From Prochlorococcus sp. AG-355-A18 (lineage in GTDB: Bacteria > Cyanobacteriota > Cyanobacteriia > PCC-6307 > Cyanobiaceae), in the NCBI GenBank assembly GCA_003280985.1, contig QCDH01000002.1, forward strand, positions 62,001-126,000: 64,000 nt of DNA, written 5' to 3'. The notes beneath the pieces were generated by a model, which was not told the origin of the DNA, made no database searches, and was given only the letters and a program-made list of their open reading frames with translations. The translations under genes and the position numbers were made by a program. This document shows positions 1 to 9,049 of the stretch, piece after piece; position 1 is the stretch's first letter; each line of letters opens with the position of its first letter.

Positions 1-252
1 AGAAATGCCATCACTTACTGTTATAGTCCCAAACATCTGAGGCATCCCACCGGATCTTTTTATTGATTCTTCAGCTTTTAGAGCTAACTTATTTAAACCC
101 ATATTGCATGGTGTTATGGTGCTGTATCCATTTGCAACTCCAATAATAGGTTTATTAAAATCTTCATCATTAAATCCAACAGCTCTTAACATCGATCTGT
201 TAGGAGATCTTTGCACACCCTGGGTTATTGCAGATGATCTGAGTTTATTCAT
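1..252 (-). CDS. ilvD: Dihydroxy-acid dehydratase, N-terminal part (cut by window edge)
   Basis: Read on the minus strand from an ATG at 252, this gives an 84-residue N-terminus, M-N-K-L-R-S-S onward, that runs off the left edge of the window. It matches the start of IlvD: the stretches [13 protein letters not shown] and [17 protein letters not shown] are typical, and the Cys in TPCN is a conserved iron-sulfur cluster ligand. IlvD dehydrates dihydroxy acids to 2-keto acids in branched-chain amino acid synthesis. Only the first seventh or so of the protein is present, so the rest cannot be judged. The next gene upstream, at 276-566, is on the same strand 23 bases away. Confidence 0.93.
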   Translation of the reverse strand, partial: MNKLRSSAITQGVQRSPNRSMLRAVGFNDEDFNKPIIGVANGYSTITPCNMGLNKLALKAEESIKRSGGMPQMFGTITVSDGIS

Positions 253-275
253 ATTATTTGAAAACCTTTTTTATT

Positions 276-566
276 CTATTGCCCCAACTCTTCAAGTTGC
301 TTCCTAACATCAGCAATTGCAGAATTAAGTTGCTCAACTTTCTTCTCCAGATTCTCTCCTTCCACTTCATTTATATTTTCATTTGAATCAATCGCTTCAG
401 ATCCGTCTTGAATTCTGGAGGAATACATCATTGCTTTTTGTTTTTTTTCCTCCTTTCTTTTGTCTGCTTCGGATATTAACCACCAAGCTAAACCTGCTGC
501 TCCAATAAAAGCACCGCTTATTAATGATAAAAGATTATTTGAAGACGAATCTCTGTATTCAGACAT
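276..566 (-). CDS. Conserved hypothetical protein with one N-terminal membrane segment
   Basis: A 96-residue protein. Residues about 11-31 (LLSLISGAFIGAAGLAWWLI) form one hydrophobic, Gly/Ala-rich membrane segment. After it comes a Lys/Glu-rich tail whose end (about 70-95) has a heptad-like pattern suggesting a short coiled coil. I do not recognise a named family; it resembles small membrane proteins common in picocyanobacteria. It sits just upstream of ilvD on the same strand and could share its transcript. No catalytic motif is visible, so I assign no function. Confidence 0.75.
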   Translation of the reverse strand: MSEYRDSSSNNLLSLISGAFIGAAGLAWWLISEADKRKEEKKQKAMMYSSRIQDGSEAIDSNENINEVEGENLEKKVEQLNSAIADVRKQLEELGQ

Positions 567-595
567 TGGTAAAATATTTACTCCTATATTCTATA

Positions 596-1213
596 TTAGT
601 TCTTATCTTGAAATATAGTACTTAAACGCGATAGAGGATTCCCAATACCCGGAACTAATAATTGTGTTTTTTCGTCTTCCTCATCTATGCAAGAAGTGTA
701 AATTACCTGATTAGGGAGTAATTTCGCAATTTCATTTAACCCTTTATTTGAGCAAATAGCAGTTATTAAAAGAATCCTATTTGAATCAACACCTAATTCC
801 TTCAATTTAATTAAAGTTTTTAATGTTGCTGATTTTGTCGTTATTTGTTCTGAATAAAATATAACTCCTTCATTTGATTCAATAGTTTTAGGAAGTTCTC
901 CTAATGAAAGGGTTGAATTAGGAATTACTTCTTTAGATCCAAACCAAAGAGATAACCCTTCGGGCAACATTGCGAGTACTTTTATTGGATAATAATTATT
1001 AATAAAGAATCCATCTGCCTCCCCATTATCAGTATTTACTATTTCTTTTTTATATGGCAGCCAATTACGTAATGCTTCATATGTAAGCCATTTCCCTAAT
1101 TGCTCATATCCTGTTGAGTACAAAATATTTGGAGTATTTTTTTCTCGCAATATTGAAAGCCAATGTTTTATTAATGGATGAGGAGGAACAATAACCTTTA
1201 GTGACATTGCCAT
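596..1213 (-). CDS. Uracil phosphoribosyltransferase homologue with degenerate active-site motifs
   Basis: A 205-residue protein of UPRTase size. Family landmarks are seen in order: HPLIKHWLSILRE near the start, E-Q-L-G-K-W-L-TYEALRNWLP (about 37-53), and near the end a uracil-loop-like IYTSCIDEE and PGIGNPLSRL. True UPRTases convert uracil and PRPP to UMP. Here the PRPP loop, normally an Asp-rich DPMLATGGSA-type motif, reads EQITTKSA, the canonical ILRAG element reads MLPEG, and the usual PGLGDAGDR reads PGIGNPLSR. Family membership is fairly clear, but catalysis by the standard mechanism is doubtful. It may be a non-catalytic or repurposed paralogue. Confidence 0.75.
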   Translation of the reverse strand: MAMSLKVIVPPHPLIKHWLSILREKNTPNILYSTGYEQLGKWLTYEALRNWLPYKKEIVNTDNGEADGFFINNYYPIKVLAMLPEGLSLWFGSKEVIPNSTLSLGELPKTIESNEGVIFYSEQITTKSATLKTLIKLKELGVDSNRILLITAICSNKGLNEIAKLLPNQVIYTSCIDEEDEKTQLLVPGIGNPLSRLSTIFQDKN

Positions 1214-1276
1214 ATATTTTCCTTTAAGATACTATTAGAAACTTTAAATACTTAAGTTCTAAAATACTGTCTTATT

Positions 1277-1789
1277 ATGATTAAATCAATTATTTTCCCT
1301 TCACTAAAGAATGCATTAATTACGTTGTTGTTCGTTGGGATTTTATTTTTTAATTCTGTAAATTCTGCATGGGCTAAAAGACCTCCTGAGATTAGAAACC
1401 AGCAAGACCTTAATTTAGAGCAAGATATGCATGGTCAAGATTTAAGCGGTAACGAATACGTTAAGTTTGATTTGAATGGATTTAATTTCAGTGAAAGTAA
1501 TTTAGAAGGCGCGGTGTTTAATAATAGTAAATTGCAAAATTCAAAGTTCAATGGAGCCAATTTAAGAGATGCACTAGCTTATGCAACAGATTTTACAGAT
1601 GCAGATCTTTCGGATGTTAATTTTACAAATGCTTTATTAATGGAGAGTAATTTTGAAGGAGCAAAAATAGATGGTGCAGATTTTACTGATGCTGTTCTTA
1701 GTCGTACGCAACAAAAACAATTATGTGCGATTGCTAATGGCACAAATAGTTCTACAGGAGAGAGTACAAAATATAGCTTAGGTTGTTAA
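1277..1789 (+). CDS. Exported pentapeptide-repeat protein (probable thylakoid lumen protein)
   Basis: A 170-residue protein. Residues 1-33 are a clear signal peptide with a hydrophobic core and a probable A-W-A or N-S-A cleavage region. Residues about 50-140 contain A(D/N)LXX-type pentapeptide repeats, for example SNLEGAVFNNSKLQNSKFNGANL and FTDADLSDVNFTNALL read as successive five-residue turns, which predict a right-handed beta helix. Two Cys near the C-terminus (LCAIA and SLGC) could form a disulfide, as in known lumenal pentapeptide proteins of cyanobacteria and plastids. The molecular role of this family is not settled. The stop overlaps the region just before the CobW gene. Confidence 0.82.
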   Translation: MIKSIIFPSLKNALITLLFVGILFFNSVNSAWAKRPPEIRNQQDLNLEQDMHGQDLSGNEYVKFDLNGFNFSESNLEGAVFNNSKLQNSKFNGANLRDALAYATDFTDADLSDVNFTNALLMESNFEGAKIDGADFTDAVLSRTQQKQLCAIANGTNSSTGESTKYSLGC

Positions 1790-1797
1790 TCATAAAG

Positions 1798-2862
1798 ATG
1801 AAAAAAAAAATACCAGTTATAGTTGTTTCGGGATTTCTTGGTTCAGGTAAAACAACTTTTCTAAGATATCTATTAAAAGAGAGTAATAAAAAATTTGGTT
1901 TAATAATTAATGAATTTGGGGATGTTGGGATTGACGGTGATTTGATTAAAAGTTGTGATAAATGTGATGAATCTGAAGACGACTGCGTAATCGAATTAAA
2001 CAATGGATGTTTATGTTGTATTGTTCAAGATGATTTTGTTCCATCAATAAAAGCTCTCCTAGAATTTAATCCTCCTATCGAATCAATAATTATAGAAACA
2101 AGTGGCTTGGCACTACCAATTCCTTTAATTCAAGCACTTAACTGGCCTGAGATTAGGTCTTCCATCTACCTTGATGTTGTTGTTGGTATCGTTAATGGAG
2201 AATCAATGCTTAATGGTTCACCAATTAATGATTTAAATAAAATAATAAAACAATATAATGAAACAGATAAAATTGATCACAACGCCACTATAGATGAACT
2301 TTTTGAGGAGCAACTAGAAGTTTCTGATATCGTTTTAGTCTCTAGATCAGATATCTTAAATGATGATCAGTTTGACGTTGTAAAAAATAAAATTCAAGGA
2401 AGTCTAAACTCATCTACACCAGTCCTTAAATCCAAGAATGGCAATATTGATTTGAATTATCTATTTGATTTTAATTTTAAAAAAGATACTTATAAGGAAT
2501 TTTTAACTGAAGAACATGACCATAATCATATTGAGCTTGTATCAGATTCAATTAAATTAAATTATTTCCTTGAAAAAGATGATTTTGAAAAAGAGATGTC
2601 AAAAATCTTTGATGAATTAAACATTCTTCGAATAAAAGGACGTATGTGGATACCAAACAAAACATTGCCTTTACAAATACAAATAGTTGGGAAAAAAATT
2701 AATACTTGGTTTGAAGAAGCTCCAGACAATTGTTGGAGACCAAATGATAATGCTGGTCTTGAATTAGTAATAATTTCTTTTGATGAAAAATCTATAAAAA
2801 CTTTCAAAAGAAAAATTAAAGAGAAATTTAAGATTTTAATTGAGCCAAAAATAGTAATTTGA
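1798..2862 (+). CDS. CobW/G3E-family GTPase, putative metal chaperone
   Basis: A 354-residue protein from the ATG at 1798. A TTG at 1783 would also be in frame, but it overlaps the preceding gene. Residues 12-20 form the P-loop GFLGSGKTT, followed by the INEFG element (about 37-41) and the hallmark CLCC metal site at 71-74. Three extra Cys (53, 56, 63) lie just before it, and EHDHNH is found in the C-terminal half. The C-terminal CobW_C domain follows. The usual NKxD base-recognition motif reads SRSD. G3E GTPases load or sequester metals such as Zn, Co or Ni; which metal this one serves cannot be told from the context. Confidence 0.85.
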   Translation: MKKKIPVIVVSGFLGSGKTTFLRYLLKESNKKFGLIINEFGDVGIDGDLIKSCDKCDESEDDCVIELNNGCLCCIVQDDFVPSIKALLEFNPPIESIIIETSGLALPIPLIQALNWPEIRSSIYLDVVVGIVNGESMLNGSPINDLNKIIKQYNETDKIDHNATIDELFEEQLEVSDIVLVSRSDILNDDQFDVVKNKIQGSLNSSTPVLKSKNGNIDLNYLFDFNFKKDTYKEFLTEEHDHNHIELVSDSIKLNYFLEKDDFEKEMSKIFDELNILRIKGRMWIPNKTLPLQIQIVGKKINTWFEEAPDNCWRPNDNAGLELVIISFDEKSIKTFKRKIKEKFKILIEPKIVI

Positions 2863-2908
2863 CTTTATAGTTAGCTGTCGAAATATTTACCACAGTAGAC
2901 AGTCCTAA

Positions 2909-3073
2909 ATGGAAAATCCAAAAATTGCTTTAAAACAAATAATCTTTGACGATGTAATATCAATTGATAGAATTAAATGCTCCAAATGCGGTGGGGCAGG
3001 AAATTTTAAATCACCTGAAAATTCAAGAAGAACATGCCTAGTTTGTTTTGGTAAAGGCTACATAAACATTTAA
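2909..3073 (+). CDS. Small DnaJ-type zinc-finger protein (54 aa)
   Basis: An ATG at 2909 opens a 54-residue frame ending in TAA at 3073. It carries two CxxCxGxG-like motifs, CSKCGGAG at 24-31 and CLVCFGKG at 43-50, the zinc-binding unit of the DnaJ cysteine-rich domain and of small plastid chaperones such as BSD2. No J domain is present. The presence of four paired Cys with conserved Gly spacing argues that this is a real coding sequence. It lies between the CobW gene and purS on the same strand. A zinc-bound protein-folding or metal-linked function is an inference. Confidence 0.75.
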   Translation: MENPKIALKQIIFDDVISIDRIKCSKCGGAGNFKSPENSRRTCLVCFGKGYINI

Positions 3074-3170
3074 AAATTCAGAAAATCTTTATGTAAAAAT
3101 ATTTGTTTATTAATCAATAGTACTTTTTATTAGAAATTAAACTAATCTTCTAGTAGAAATTATTTTTTAA

Positions 3171-3425
3171 TTGGACCAATTTGCTGTAAAAGTATTTGTA
3201 AGACTAAGACCTTCAGTTTTAGATCCAGCGGGGGAAGCTACCAAATCTGCTTCTATTAAACTTGGGGCAGAGGGAATAAAATCATTACGTATAGGAAAAA
3301 TGATTGAAGTAAAAATAGAAGGTAATGGTGAAAACGAAGTAAGAGAAAAAATTGATTTATTGTGTGATAGGTTATTCGCAAATACTGTTATTGAAGATTA
3401 TGAGTATTCACTAGAAAAATTATAA
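3171..3425 (+). CDS. purS: Phosphoribosylformylglycinamidine synthase subunit PurS
   Basis: An 84-residue protein starting at a TTG; no in-frame ATG is near. The sequence ([20 protein letters not shown], then a conserved VRLGK-like stretch reading [14 protein letters not shown]) matches PurS, the small dimeric subunit that bridges PurQ and PurL. The complex converts FGAR to FGAM in purine synthesis. It is separated from purQ by one base, so the two are very likely co-transcribed and translationally coupled. purL is not in this window. Confidence 0.93.
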   Translation: MDQFAVKVFVRLRPSVLDPAGEATKSASIKLGAEGIKSLRIGKMIEVKIEGNGENEVREKIDLLCDRLFANTVIEDYEYSLEKL

Positions 3426-3426
3426 A

Positions 3427-4092
3427 ATGGATAATTTTACTGTAGGAATTGTTGTCTTCCCTGGCTCTAATTGTGATCGTGATGTTTCATGGGCACTGGA
3501 AGGTTGTTTAGACATAAGAACAAAATACTTGTGGCATGAGTCTTCAGATTTAAGTGATGTAGATGCAATAGTTTTACCTGGAGGATTTAGCTATGGTGAT
3601 TATTTAAGATGCGGAGCAATTGCTAGATTCTCTCCATTAATAAATGCCTTGGATGAGTTTGTTAAAAGCGGAAAAAGAGTTTTAGGAATTTGTAATGGGT
3701 TTCAAATCTTGACAGAATCTGGCTTTTTGCCTGGTGCCCTTACTGCAAATAAAAACCTTAATTTCATCTGTGATGACGTTGAACTTGATATCATTTCTTC
3801 AAAAGGAGGTTGGTTTAATAATGGAGGTGAAAAACAAATTATTAAGTTGCCAATAGCGCATGGGGAAGGAAGATATTATTGTGATTCTGACACTTTAAAA
3901 AAACTTGTAGATAATGAATTGATCGCTTTGAGATATAAAAATAATCCCAATGGATCCTCCTTCGATATCGCAGGCATAACTAATGAAAAGGGAAATGTTC
4001 TTGGTTTAATGCCTCATCCAGAGCGTGCATGTGACGAGACAATTGGCGGGACTGATGGTCTCTTTACATTAAAATCTTTAATATTGAAATAA
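3427..4092 (+). CDS. purQ: Phosphoribosylformylglycinamidine synthase glutaminase subunit PurQ
   Basis: A 221-residue class I glutamine amidotransferase. The nucleophile is Cys89 in GICNGFQIL, and the catalytic His197 and Glu199 are in PHPERACDE. The [13 protein letters not shown] element typical of PurQ is at about 53-64. It releases ammonia from glutamine for the PurL synthetase. It starts one base after purS and ends directly at a strong hairpin terminator, so purS-purQ form a unit. Length is normal for the stand-alone bacterial PurQ. Confidence 0.97.
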   Translation: MDNFTVGIVVFPGSNCDRDVSWALEGCLDIRTKYLWHESSDLSDVDAIVLPGGFSYGDYLRCGAIARFSPLINALDEFVKSGKRVLGICNGFQILTESGFLPGALTANKNLNFICDDVELDIISSKGGWFNNGGEKQIIKLPIAHGEGRYYCDSDTLKKLVDNELIALRYKNNPNGSSFDIAGITNEKGNVLGLMPHPERACDETIGGTDGLFTLKSLILK

Positions 4093-4097
4093 AAAAA

Positions 4098-4124
4098 GAC
4101 CCCCAATTTTGGAGGTCTTTTTTT
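4098..4124. terminator. Bidirectional intrinsic terminator between purQ and the class II aldolase
   Basis: GACCCCC at 4098-4104 pairs with GGAGGTC at 4111-4117 (one C/A mismatch) around the loop AATTTT. A run of A precedes the stem and a run of seven T follows, and these can extend the stem. On both strands this gives a GC stem followed by a U tract, so it can end purQ and the convergent aldolase gene at 4143-5216. Confidence 0.9.
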
Positions 4125-4142
4125 ATTTAATGTGGGAAGAAA

Positions 4143-5216
4143 TTAAACAGTAGCTTTTACTTTTGGATCTAAATCACCTTTAGCGTAAAGATCAGCAAAA
4201 TAATTAGTGCTGTTTTGTTTGATCTTACTTGCTTGACCTTCGCACCAAAACTGTTTGTATCTATCAAGACAAACTTGCTTCATATATTTTCTAGCAGGCT
4301 TGTTGAAATGTCTTGGGTCAAAGTTTGCTTTATCAGAAAATGCTGCCTCTCTAACTGCGGCAGTGAAAGCAAGTCTGTTATCGGTATCGATGTTGACTTT
4401 CCTAACTCCATTTCTTATTCCCTCTTGAATCTCTTCAACAGGAACACCATATGTTTGAGGAATTTCACCACCATATTTGTTGATAATATCCAACCATTCT
4501 TGAGGAACTGAACTAGATCCATGCATTACAAGATGAGTATTTGGAAGTGCTTTATGAATTTCAGCAATTCTGCTTATTGCAAGAACTTCTCCTGTAGGTT
4601 TCCTTGTGAATTTATAAGCACCATGACTTGTACCTATAGCAATAGCTAGTGCATCAACTTTTGTTTTAGCGACAAAATCTGCAGCTTCTTCAGGATCAGT
4701 CAAAAGCATATCTGTAGAAAGTTCACCTTCAAATCCATGACCATCTTCTGCTTCACCTTTACCTGTTTCTAATGAACCTAAGCAACCTAATTCTCCTTCA
4801 ACACTAACTCCAACTGAATGAGCAAAATCTACTACTTTTTTAGTAACTGCAACATTATATTCGTAACTAGCGGGTGTCTTTGCATCTGCCTCTAGAGAAC
4901 CATCCATCATTACTGATGTGAAACCATTTATTGCTGCTGAATAGCATGTTGATGGCTCATTACCATGGTCTTGGTGCATTACTACTGGAATATTAGGATA
5001 TGTTTCTGTAGCGGCAAGTATTAGATGACGTAGGAAAATTTCTCCTGCATAATTTCTTGCCCCTCTTGAAGCTTGGAGGATTACAGGACTATCAGTTTCA
5101 TATGCTGCTTCCATGATTGCTTGAACTTGCTCAAGGTTATTAACATTGAAAGCTGGAATACCGTAACCATTCTCAGCAGCGTGATCTAAAAGTAGTCTTA
5201 GTGGAACGAGGGCCAT
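4143..5216 (-). CDS. cbbA: Fructose-bisphosphate aldolase, class II (zinc-dependent; Calvin cycle)
   Basis: A 357-residue class II aldolase of the CbbA type. It begins [19 protein letters not shown] and has the zinc and catalytic motif VVMHQDHG with Asp83 and His84, the glycine-rich VEGELGCLG segment, and VMHGSSS and NIDTDNRLA later on. It condenses dihydroxyacetone phosphate with glyceraldehyde 3-phosphate or erythrose 4-phosphate in the Calvin cycle and in glycolysis/gluconeogenesis. It is followed on the same strand, 147 bases upstream, by an unrelated class I aldolase. Confidence 0.96.
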   Translation of the reverse strand: MALVPLRLLLDHAAENGYGIPAFNVNNLEQVQAIMEAAYETDSPVILQASRGARNYAGEIFLRHLILAATETYPNIPVVMHQDHGNEPSTCYSAAINGFTSVMMDGSLEADAKTPASYEYNVAVTKKVVDFAHSVGVSVEGELGCLGSLETGKGEAEDGHGFEGELSTDMLLTDPEEAADFVAKTKVDALAIAIGTSHGAYKFTRKPTGEVLAISRIAEIHKALPNTHLVMHGSSSVPQEWLDIINKYGGEIPQTYGVPVEEIQEGIRNGVRKVNIDTDNRLAFTAAVREAAFSDKANFDPRHFNKPARKYMKQVCLDRYKQFWCEGQASKIKQNSTNYFADLYAKGDLDPKVKATV

Positions 5217-5363
5217 AATTAAAATAAGTTAAATGCTATATAAAGCATATGTTTCCGAGAGTTTAGTATAAAGAGGTATCAAATGTCACGTCATTAGATA
5301 TACAAAATACTAAATTAAAGATACTAATTTTATGACCCAGAGTATATTTTTAGGATTTTTTAG

Positions 5364-6431
5364 TTAGTAAGTGTAGCCTGCCACAAACAATTGCTCATCA
5401 GATGAAGGTTGAGATCCTGCTACATAGGCACCTTTTGAAGCTTCAGAGTTTGCTTGAGCTCTTGCTATTAATGCTTTTTGACCTCCTTCAACGTCGCTTC
5501 CTTTCCAGGCCTTTAAGCATGAGTGCTGTAATGCTCTTCCATAGGAGAATGAAACATTCCATAAAGCTTTCCTGTAAAGAGTGTTCATATTATTTAGATA
5601 AACAGAAGCAGCTTCTTCGCTTAACCCTCCTGATAAGAAAACTATTCCAGGAACAGATGCAGGAACGTATCTTTCCATAGTTCTAATTGTCATTTCAGCA
5701 ACCTTCATAGGATCAGCCTTTGTTGGACAATCTGCTCCATTAACAGTCATAGAAGGTTTTAATAGAGTGCCTTCTAGAAAAACTCCATTTGCTTGACAGG
5801 CAATATAAACCTGCTTTATTACCTCTTCTTGAACTTCAGCAGTTTTTTCAATAGTATGGTCACCGTCCATTAAGATTTCAGGTTCAATAATTGGTACTAA
5901 CCCAGATTCTTGAACTGATCTTGCATACCTTGCTAATACCCAAGCATTCTCTTGAATTGATAGCTTTGAAGGACAACCATCATTTGTAATTTGCAGAACT
6001 GCTCTCCACTTTGCAAATCTGGCACCTTGTTCATAATATTTTGCGGCTCTTTCAACTAACCCATCTAGGCCAGAGCAAAAAGTTTCTACATCTCCCCCTC
6101 CTGGAAGTAGATTTAGGCCTTTATCGACCTTTATACCTGGGATAATACCTAATTCATTTAGTTTCTTAACCATTGGCTCGCCATCTTGGTGATTTTGATA
6201 AAGAGTTTCTTCGAAGAGGATTGCTCCACTTATATATTTGCCAAGACCCTCTGTAGTAAAAAGCATTCCTCTATATGCCTTCCTATTGTCTTCAGTATTC
6301 TCAACGCCAATTCCAGCGAGTCTTTTACCTACTGTTTTAGTGGATTCATCTACCGCTAATATTCCTTTTCCTTTAGAAGCTAGTAAGTGAGCATTTTCTT
6401 TAAGTTCATTTTTGTAATAATTTAAAGCCAT
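5364..6431 (-). CDS. fda: Fructose-bisphosphate aldolase, class I (Schiff-base type)
   Basis: A 355-residue protein of the eukaryote-like class I aldolase family: GKGILAVDEST at about 21-31, LFEETLYQ, KVDKGLNLLPG, KWRAVLQI, and the Schiff-base lysine Lys225 in FLEGTLLKPSMT. It catalyses the same reaction as the adjacent class II enzyme but needs no metal. The C-terminal Tyr (VAGYTY), important in class I aldolases, is present. In cyanobacteria this type is sometimes a second aldolase used in sugar breakdown or under stress; which one carries most flux here cannot be read from sequence. Confidence 0.95.
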   Translation of the reverse strand: MALNYYKNELKENAHLLASKGKGILAVDESTKTVGKRLAGIGVENTEDNRKAYRGMLFTTEGLGKYISGAILFEETLYQNHQDGEPMVKKLNELGIIPGIKVDKGLNLLPGGGDVETFCSGLDGLVERAAKYYEQGARFAKWRAVLQITNDGCPSKLSIQENAWVLARYARSVQESGLVPIIEPEILMDGDHTIEKTAEVQEEVIKQVYIACQANGVFLEGTLLKPSMTVNGADCPTKADPMKVAEMTIRTMERYVPASVPGIVFLSGGLSEEAASVYLNNMNTLYRKALWNVSFSYGRALQHSCLKAWKGSDVEGGQKALIARAQANSEASKGAYVAGSQPSSDEQLFVAGYTY

Positions 6432-6534
6432 TTTTTAATAATTCAGTTCAATTGATTTTTCCAGAATATGAAAAAAAAATAAAATCAATCCAATACTTTA
6501 TCGGGTGATAATTGCTACTTATAAATGTATAGCC

Positions 6535-7632
6535 TTAAATTTTGATACTTAATCCACTTTTGGAAGATTCTCTTATGGCTTCGCAAACTTTATGACTAGC
6601 AAGTCCCTCGCATAAGCCTGGGATTGCAGGTGTTCCATTAATTATACTCTGAGCCCATAAATTTTGAATTCTCAAAACTGGAGCTATTCTCCCATCAGTC
6701 CAGGTTTTTTCAAAATTAAAACTTGAATCTGCAGTTAGATTTAGTATTTTATTTTCGTTGTTTGAATATTTCAAATTAAAACCATGTACATAATCTTTTT
6801 GGTTTTCGCTTTTAAGAATTAGTGAACCTTCGCTTCCATATATTTCTAAACTAAATCCTCTACCATTTTTAGAAATTGATGATAAAGATACCTGACATGG
6901 AATAAGATTTGAGCTGTAGTTTGATATTTCTATATTGGCTAAACATACATCTTCACTCGTAACATCATTTAAATTAGATGAATTAGGTAAAGGTCTTTTT
7001 TTTATTGATGTTGCTAACTTGCCAGACACGTTTATTGCTTCTCCAAAAAACCAATTCAACATATCGAATGCATGAGTACCTAAAGCGCCAATAACTCCTC
7101 CACCTTTTTCTTCTAATGAATACCAATTCCAAGATCTTTTGGGGTCGGATCTACTGCCCATTAACCAATCTAATTTGACTAAATATATATCTCCTAAGAT
7201 ATTTTCATCAATAAGTTTTTTTGTCTGAAGGAAAAGAGGTACTGCTCTATATTCAAAATCAACACATACGCTTAAATTATTAATCAAAGATATTCTCTGA
7301 AGCTCTTCAATTTCTGAGGAGGATATTGAAACGGGTTTTTCTAGGAGCAAATTTTTATTGTTCTCAAGGGCTTGTTTTGCTAACTTAAATCTTGATTCGG
7401 GAGGAGTAGCAATAATAATTCCATCAATTTTTGGAGATTTAACTAAGTCTTCCCAATTGTGAAAAAAATCTAAGCCCGTTTCTTTTTCTAATATTGATTT
7501 TTGCTTTTTCTCGTAATGATAAATTGCTACAGGAGTTAAGTGATCAGACTTTTTTAATGCCTCTAAATGAACTTTTTTCCCAAATCCTAGTCCAGCGATT
7601 GCTATTTTTAATTTTTTATTTTTAGTATTCAT
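6535..7632 (-). CDS. Gfo/Idh/MocA-family NAD(P)-dependent oxidoreductase
   Basis: A 365-residue protein. The N-terminal Rossmann fold has IAIAGLGFGKKVHLEAL (about 10-26). The conserved EKP motif is in LLLEKPVS (about 96-103), and an HAFDMLNWF segment near 187 carries the expected catalytic-region His. The C-terminal half is the beta-sheet Gfo/Idh/MocA domain. Members oxidise or reduce sugars, inositol or related compounds, or biliverdin; the substrate cannot be assigned. It starts 2 bases after the end of the exported protein gene at 7635-8027, suggesting one transcript with it and accD upstream. Confidence 0.88.
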   Translation of the reverse strand: MNTKNKKLKIAIAGLGFGKKVHLEALKKSDHLTPVAIYHYEKKQKSILEKETGLDFFHNWEDLVKSPKIDGIIIATPPESRFKLAKQALENNKNLLLEKPVSISSSEIEELQRISLINNLSVCVDFEYRAVPLFLQTKKLIDENILGDIYLVKLDWLMGSRSDPKRSWNWYSLEEKGGGVIGALGTHAFDMLNWFFGEAINVSGKLATSIKKRPLPNSSNLNDVTSEDVCLANIEISNYSSNLIPCQVSLSSISKNGRGFSLEIYGSEGSLILKSENQKDYVHGFNLKYSNNENKILNLTADSSFNFEKTWTDGRIAPVLRIQNLWAQSIINGTPAIPGLCEGLASHKVCEAIRESSKSGLSIKI

Positions 7633-7634
7633 CC

Positions 7635-8027
7635 TTATTTATTAATAAACTCTGAACAGCTATTTTCAATAACAACATCTATAAGTTCATCATTATTAGA
7701 AGTTTGCCATTTTGAATTGAATTGAGGAATTCCATTTATTGATGTATCTTTGAACTTTTTTTCATTGCAATTAATTCTCATTACATAAAGTGATAACTCT
7801 CCATCATCATCAGAATTAGTTGGATTCTTAAAGAACTTAGTTAATACACTTATTTCACCATTTGGGAGCGACTTAATACTCCCTTTATCAAGCCATTCCT
7901 TCCCATCATCATTCTCTTTTAGGAGAACCCAATCAACATTTCCTATCGCATATGAATAGGAGGCAAAGTTTAAAATAAAGAGTAGAAGGCTTAAAGAAAA
8001 ATAAAATAAATTAGAAATTATTCTCAT
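7635..8027 (-). CDS. Exported hypothetical protein (surface-adhesin-E-like)
   Basis: A 130-residue protein with an N-terminal signal peptide (hydrophobic residues about 8-24, then SYA as likely cleavage site). The mature part begins VDWVLLKENDDGKEWLDKGSIK and has two Cys (INCNEKK and ENSCSEF), which may form a disulfide. The W...D-x-x-SI pattern resembles the short 'surface-adhesin E' type domain seen in exported bacterial proteins, but I hold this only weakly. It is wedged between accD (1 base away) and the oxidoreductase gene. Confidence 0.7.
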   Translation of the reverse strand: MRIISNLFYFSLSLLLFILNFASYSYAIGNVDWVLLKENDDGKEWLDKGSIKSLPNGEISVLTKFFKNPTNSDDDGELSLYVMRINCNEKKFKDTSINGIPQFNSKWQTSNNDELIDVVIENSCSEFINK

Positions 8028-8028
8028 T

Positions 8029-8910
8029 TTATATATTTGATTCTGCGAGTTCTTTTACACCATGAATTTTTAAAATTTTAGTCAGAGTATCCTTGAGATC
8101 TTTCCTTTTCACTATTACATCAACAAAACCATGCTCAAGCAGATATTCAGCTGTTTGAAAATTATCGGGTAATTTTTCTCTTAATGTTTGTTCTATAACC
8201 CTTCTTCCAGCAAATCCAATAAGTGCTTTAGGTTCCGCCAAAATTAAATCACCTAACATCGCAAAGCTGGCTGTTACCCCTCCAGTAGTTGGATGAGTTA
8301 ACAAGGGCATATATAGGAGATTTTTCTCTTTATGTTTTTTTAGTGCTCCAGATATTTTTGCCATTTGCATGAGACTTAACATACCTTCTTGCATCCTTGC
8401 TCCTCCTGATGCGCAAACAATAAGAATTGGAAAATTTTCCAAAGTTGCTCTCTCAATTATCCTTGTAATTTTTTCACCAACTACTGAACCCATTGATCCT
8501 CCCATAAATCTAAAATCCATAACAGCTAATGCTAAAGGCATTGAATTCACAGAACAGATACCTGTTACGACTCCATCTCTTAAACCTGTACCTGCTTGAC
8601 TTTCTTTAATTCGATCAGCATACGCTCTTCTATCTTTAAAACCCAAAGGATCTGTAGGACTTAGTGAACTATCAAATTCTTTGAATGAATTTTTATCAGC
8701 AATTATATTTATCCTTTCATCACTATTAATCCTATTGTGGTGTCCACAATTACTACAAACATTGAAATTTGAAATTAGGTCTTTTCTATAGGCTACTTGC
8801 GAACACTCTGAACATTTAACCCACAAACCATCTCCTTCGTCAGTATCTTGGGAAACTTTTCCAACAAATTGATCTTTACGCCTTGCGGCAAACCAGTCGA
8901 TTAATGACAC
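8029..8910 (-). CDS. accD: Acetyl-CoA carboxylase carboxyltransferase subunit beta
   Basis: A 293-residue AccD starting at a GTG (8910). The N-terminal zinc ribbon has Cys33, Cys36, Cys52 and Cys55 (CSECS and CSNCGHH). The crotonase-like carboxyltransferase domain follows, with [18 protein letters not shown] and the acyl-CoA-binding [12 protein letters not shown]. With AccA it transfers the carboxyl group from biotin to acetyl-CoA to form malonyl-CoA, the first step of fatty acid synthesis. accA, accB and accC are not in the window. Confidence 0.96.
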   Translation of the reverse strand: MSLIDWFAARRKDQFVGKVSQDTDEGDGLWVKCSECSQVAYRKDLISNFNVCSNCGHHNRINSDERINIIADKNSFKEFDSSLSPTDPLGFKDRRAYADRIKESQAGTGLRDGVVTGICSVNSMPLALAVMDFRFMGGSMGSVVGEKITRIIERATLENFPILIVCASGGARMQEGMLSLMQMAKISGALKKHKEKNLLYMPLLTHPTTGGVTASFAMLGDLILAEPKALIGFAGRRVIEQTLREKLPDNFQTAEYLLEHGFVDVIVKRKDLKDTLTKILKIHGVKELAESNI

Positions 8911-9049
8911 AACTTTTCCTGTTTTTTCTATTTAAATCTAAGTAAGGTACTTTTATCAAGAAAGATATATAAAAATTTGAGATCCTCTAGATTAAAAACT
9001 TCTCAAAATAAAAAAATAATGATTTAAGTTGATAATCGAAAATTAATTA

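Noticed and set aside
104-307. 67-residue plus-strand frame
   Set aside because: It is the antisense shadow of the ilvD N-terminus.
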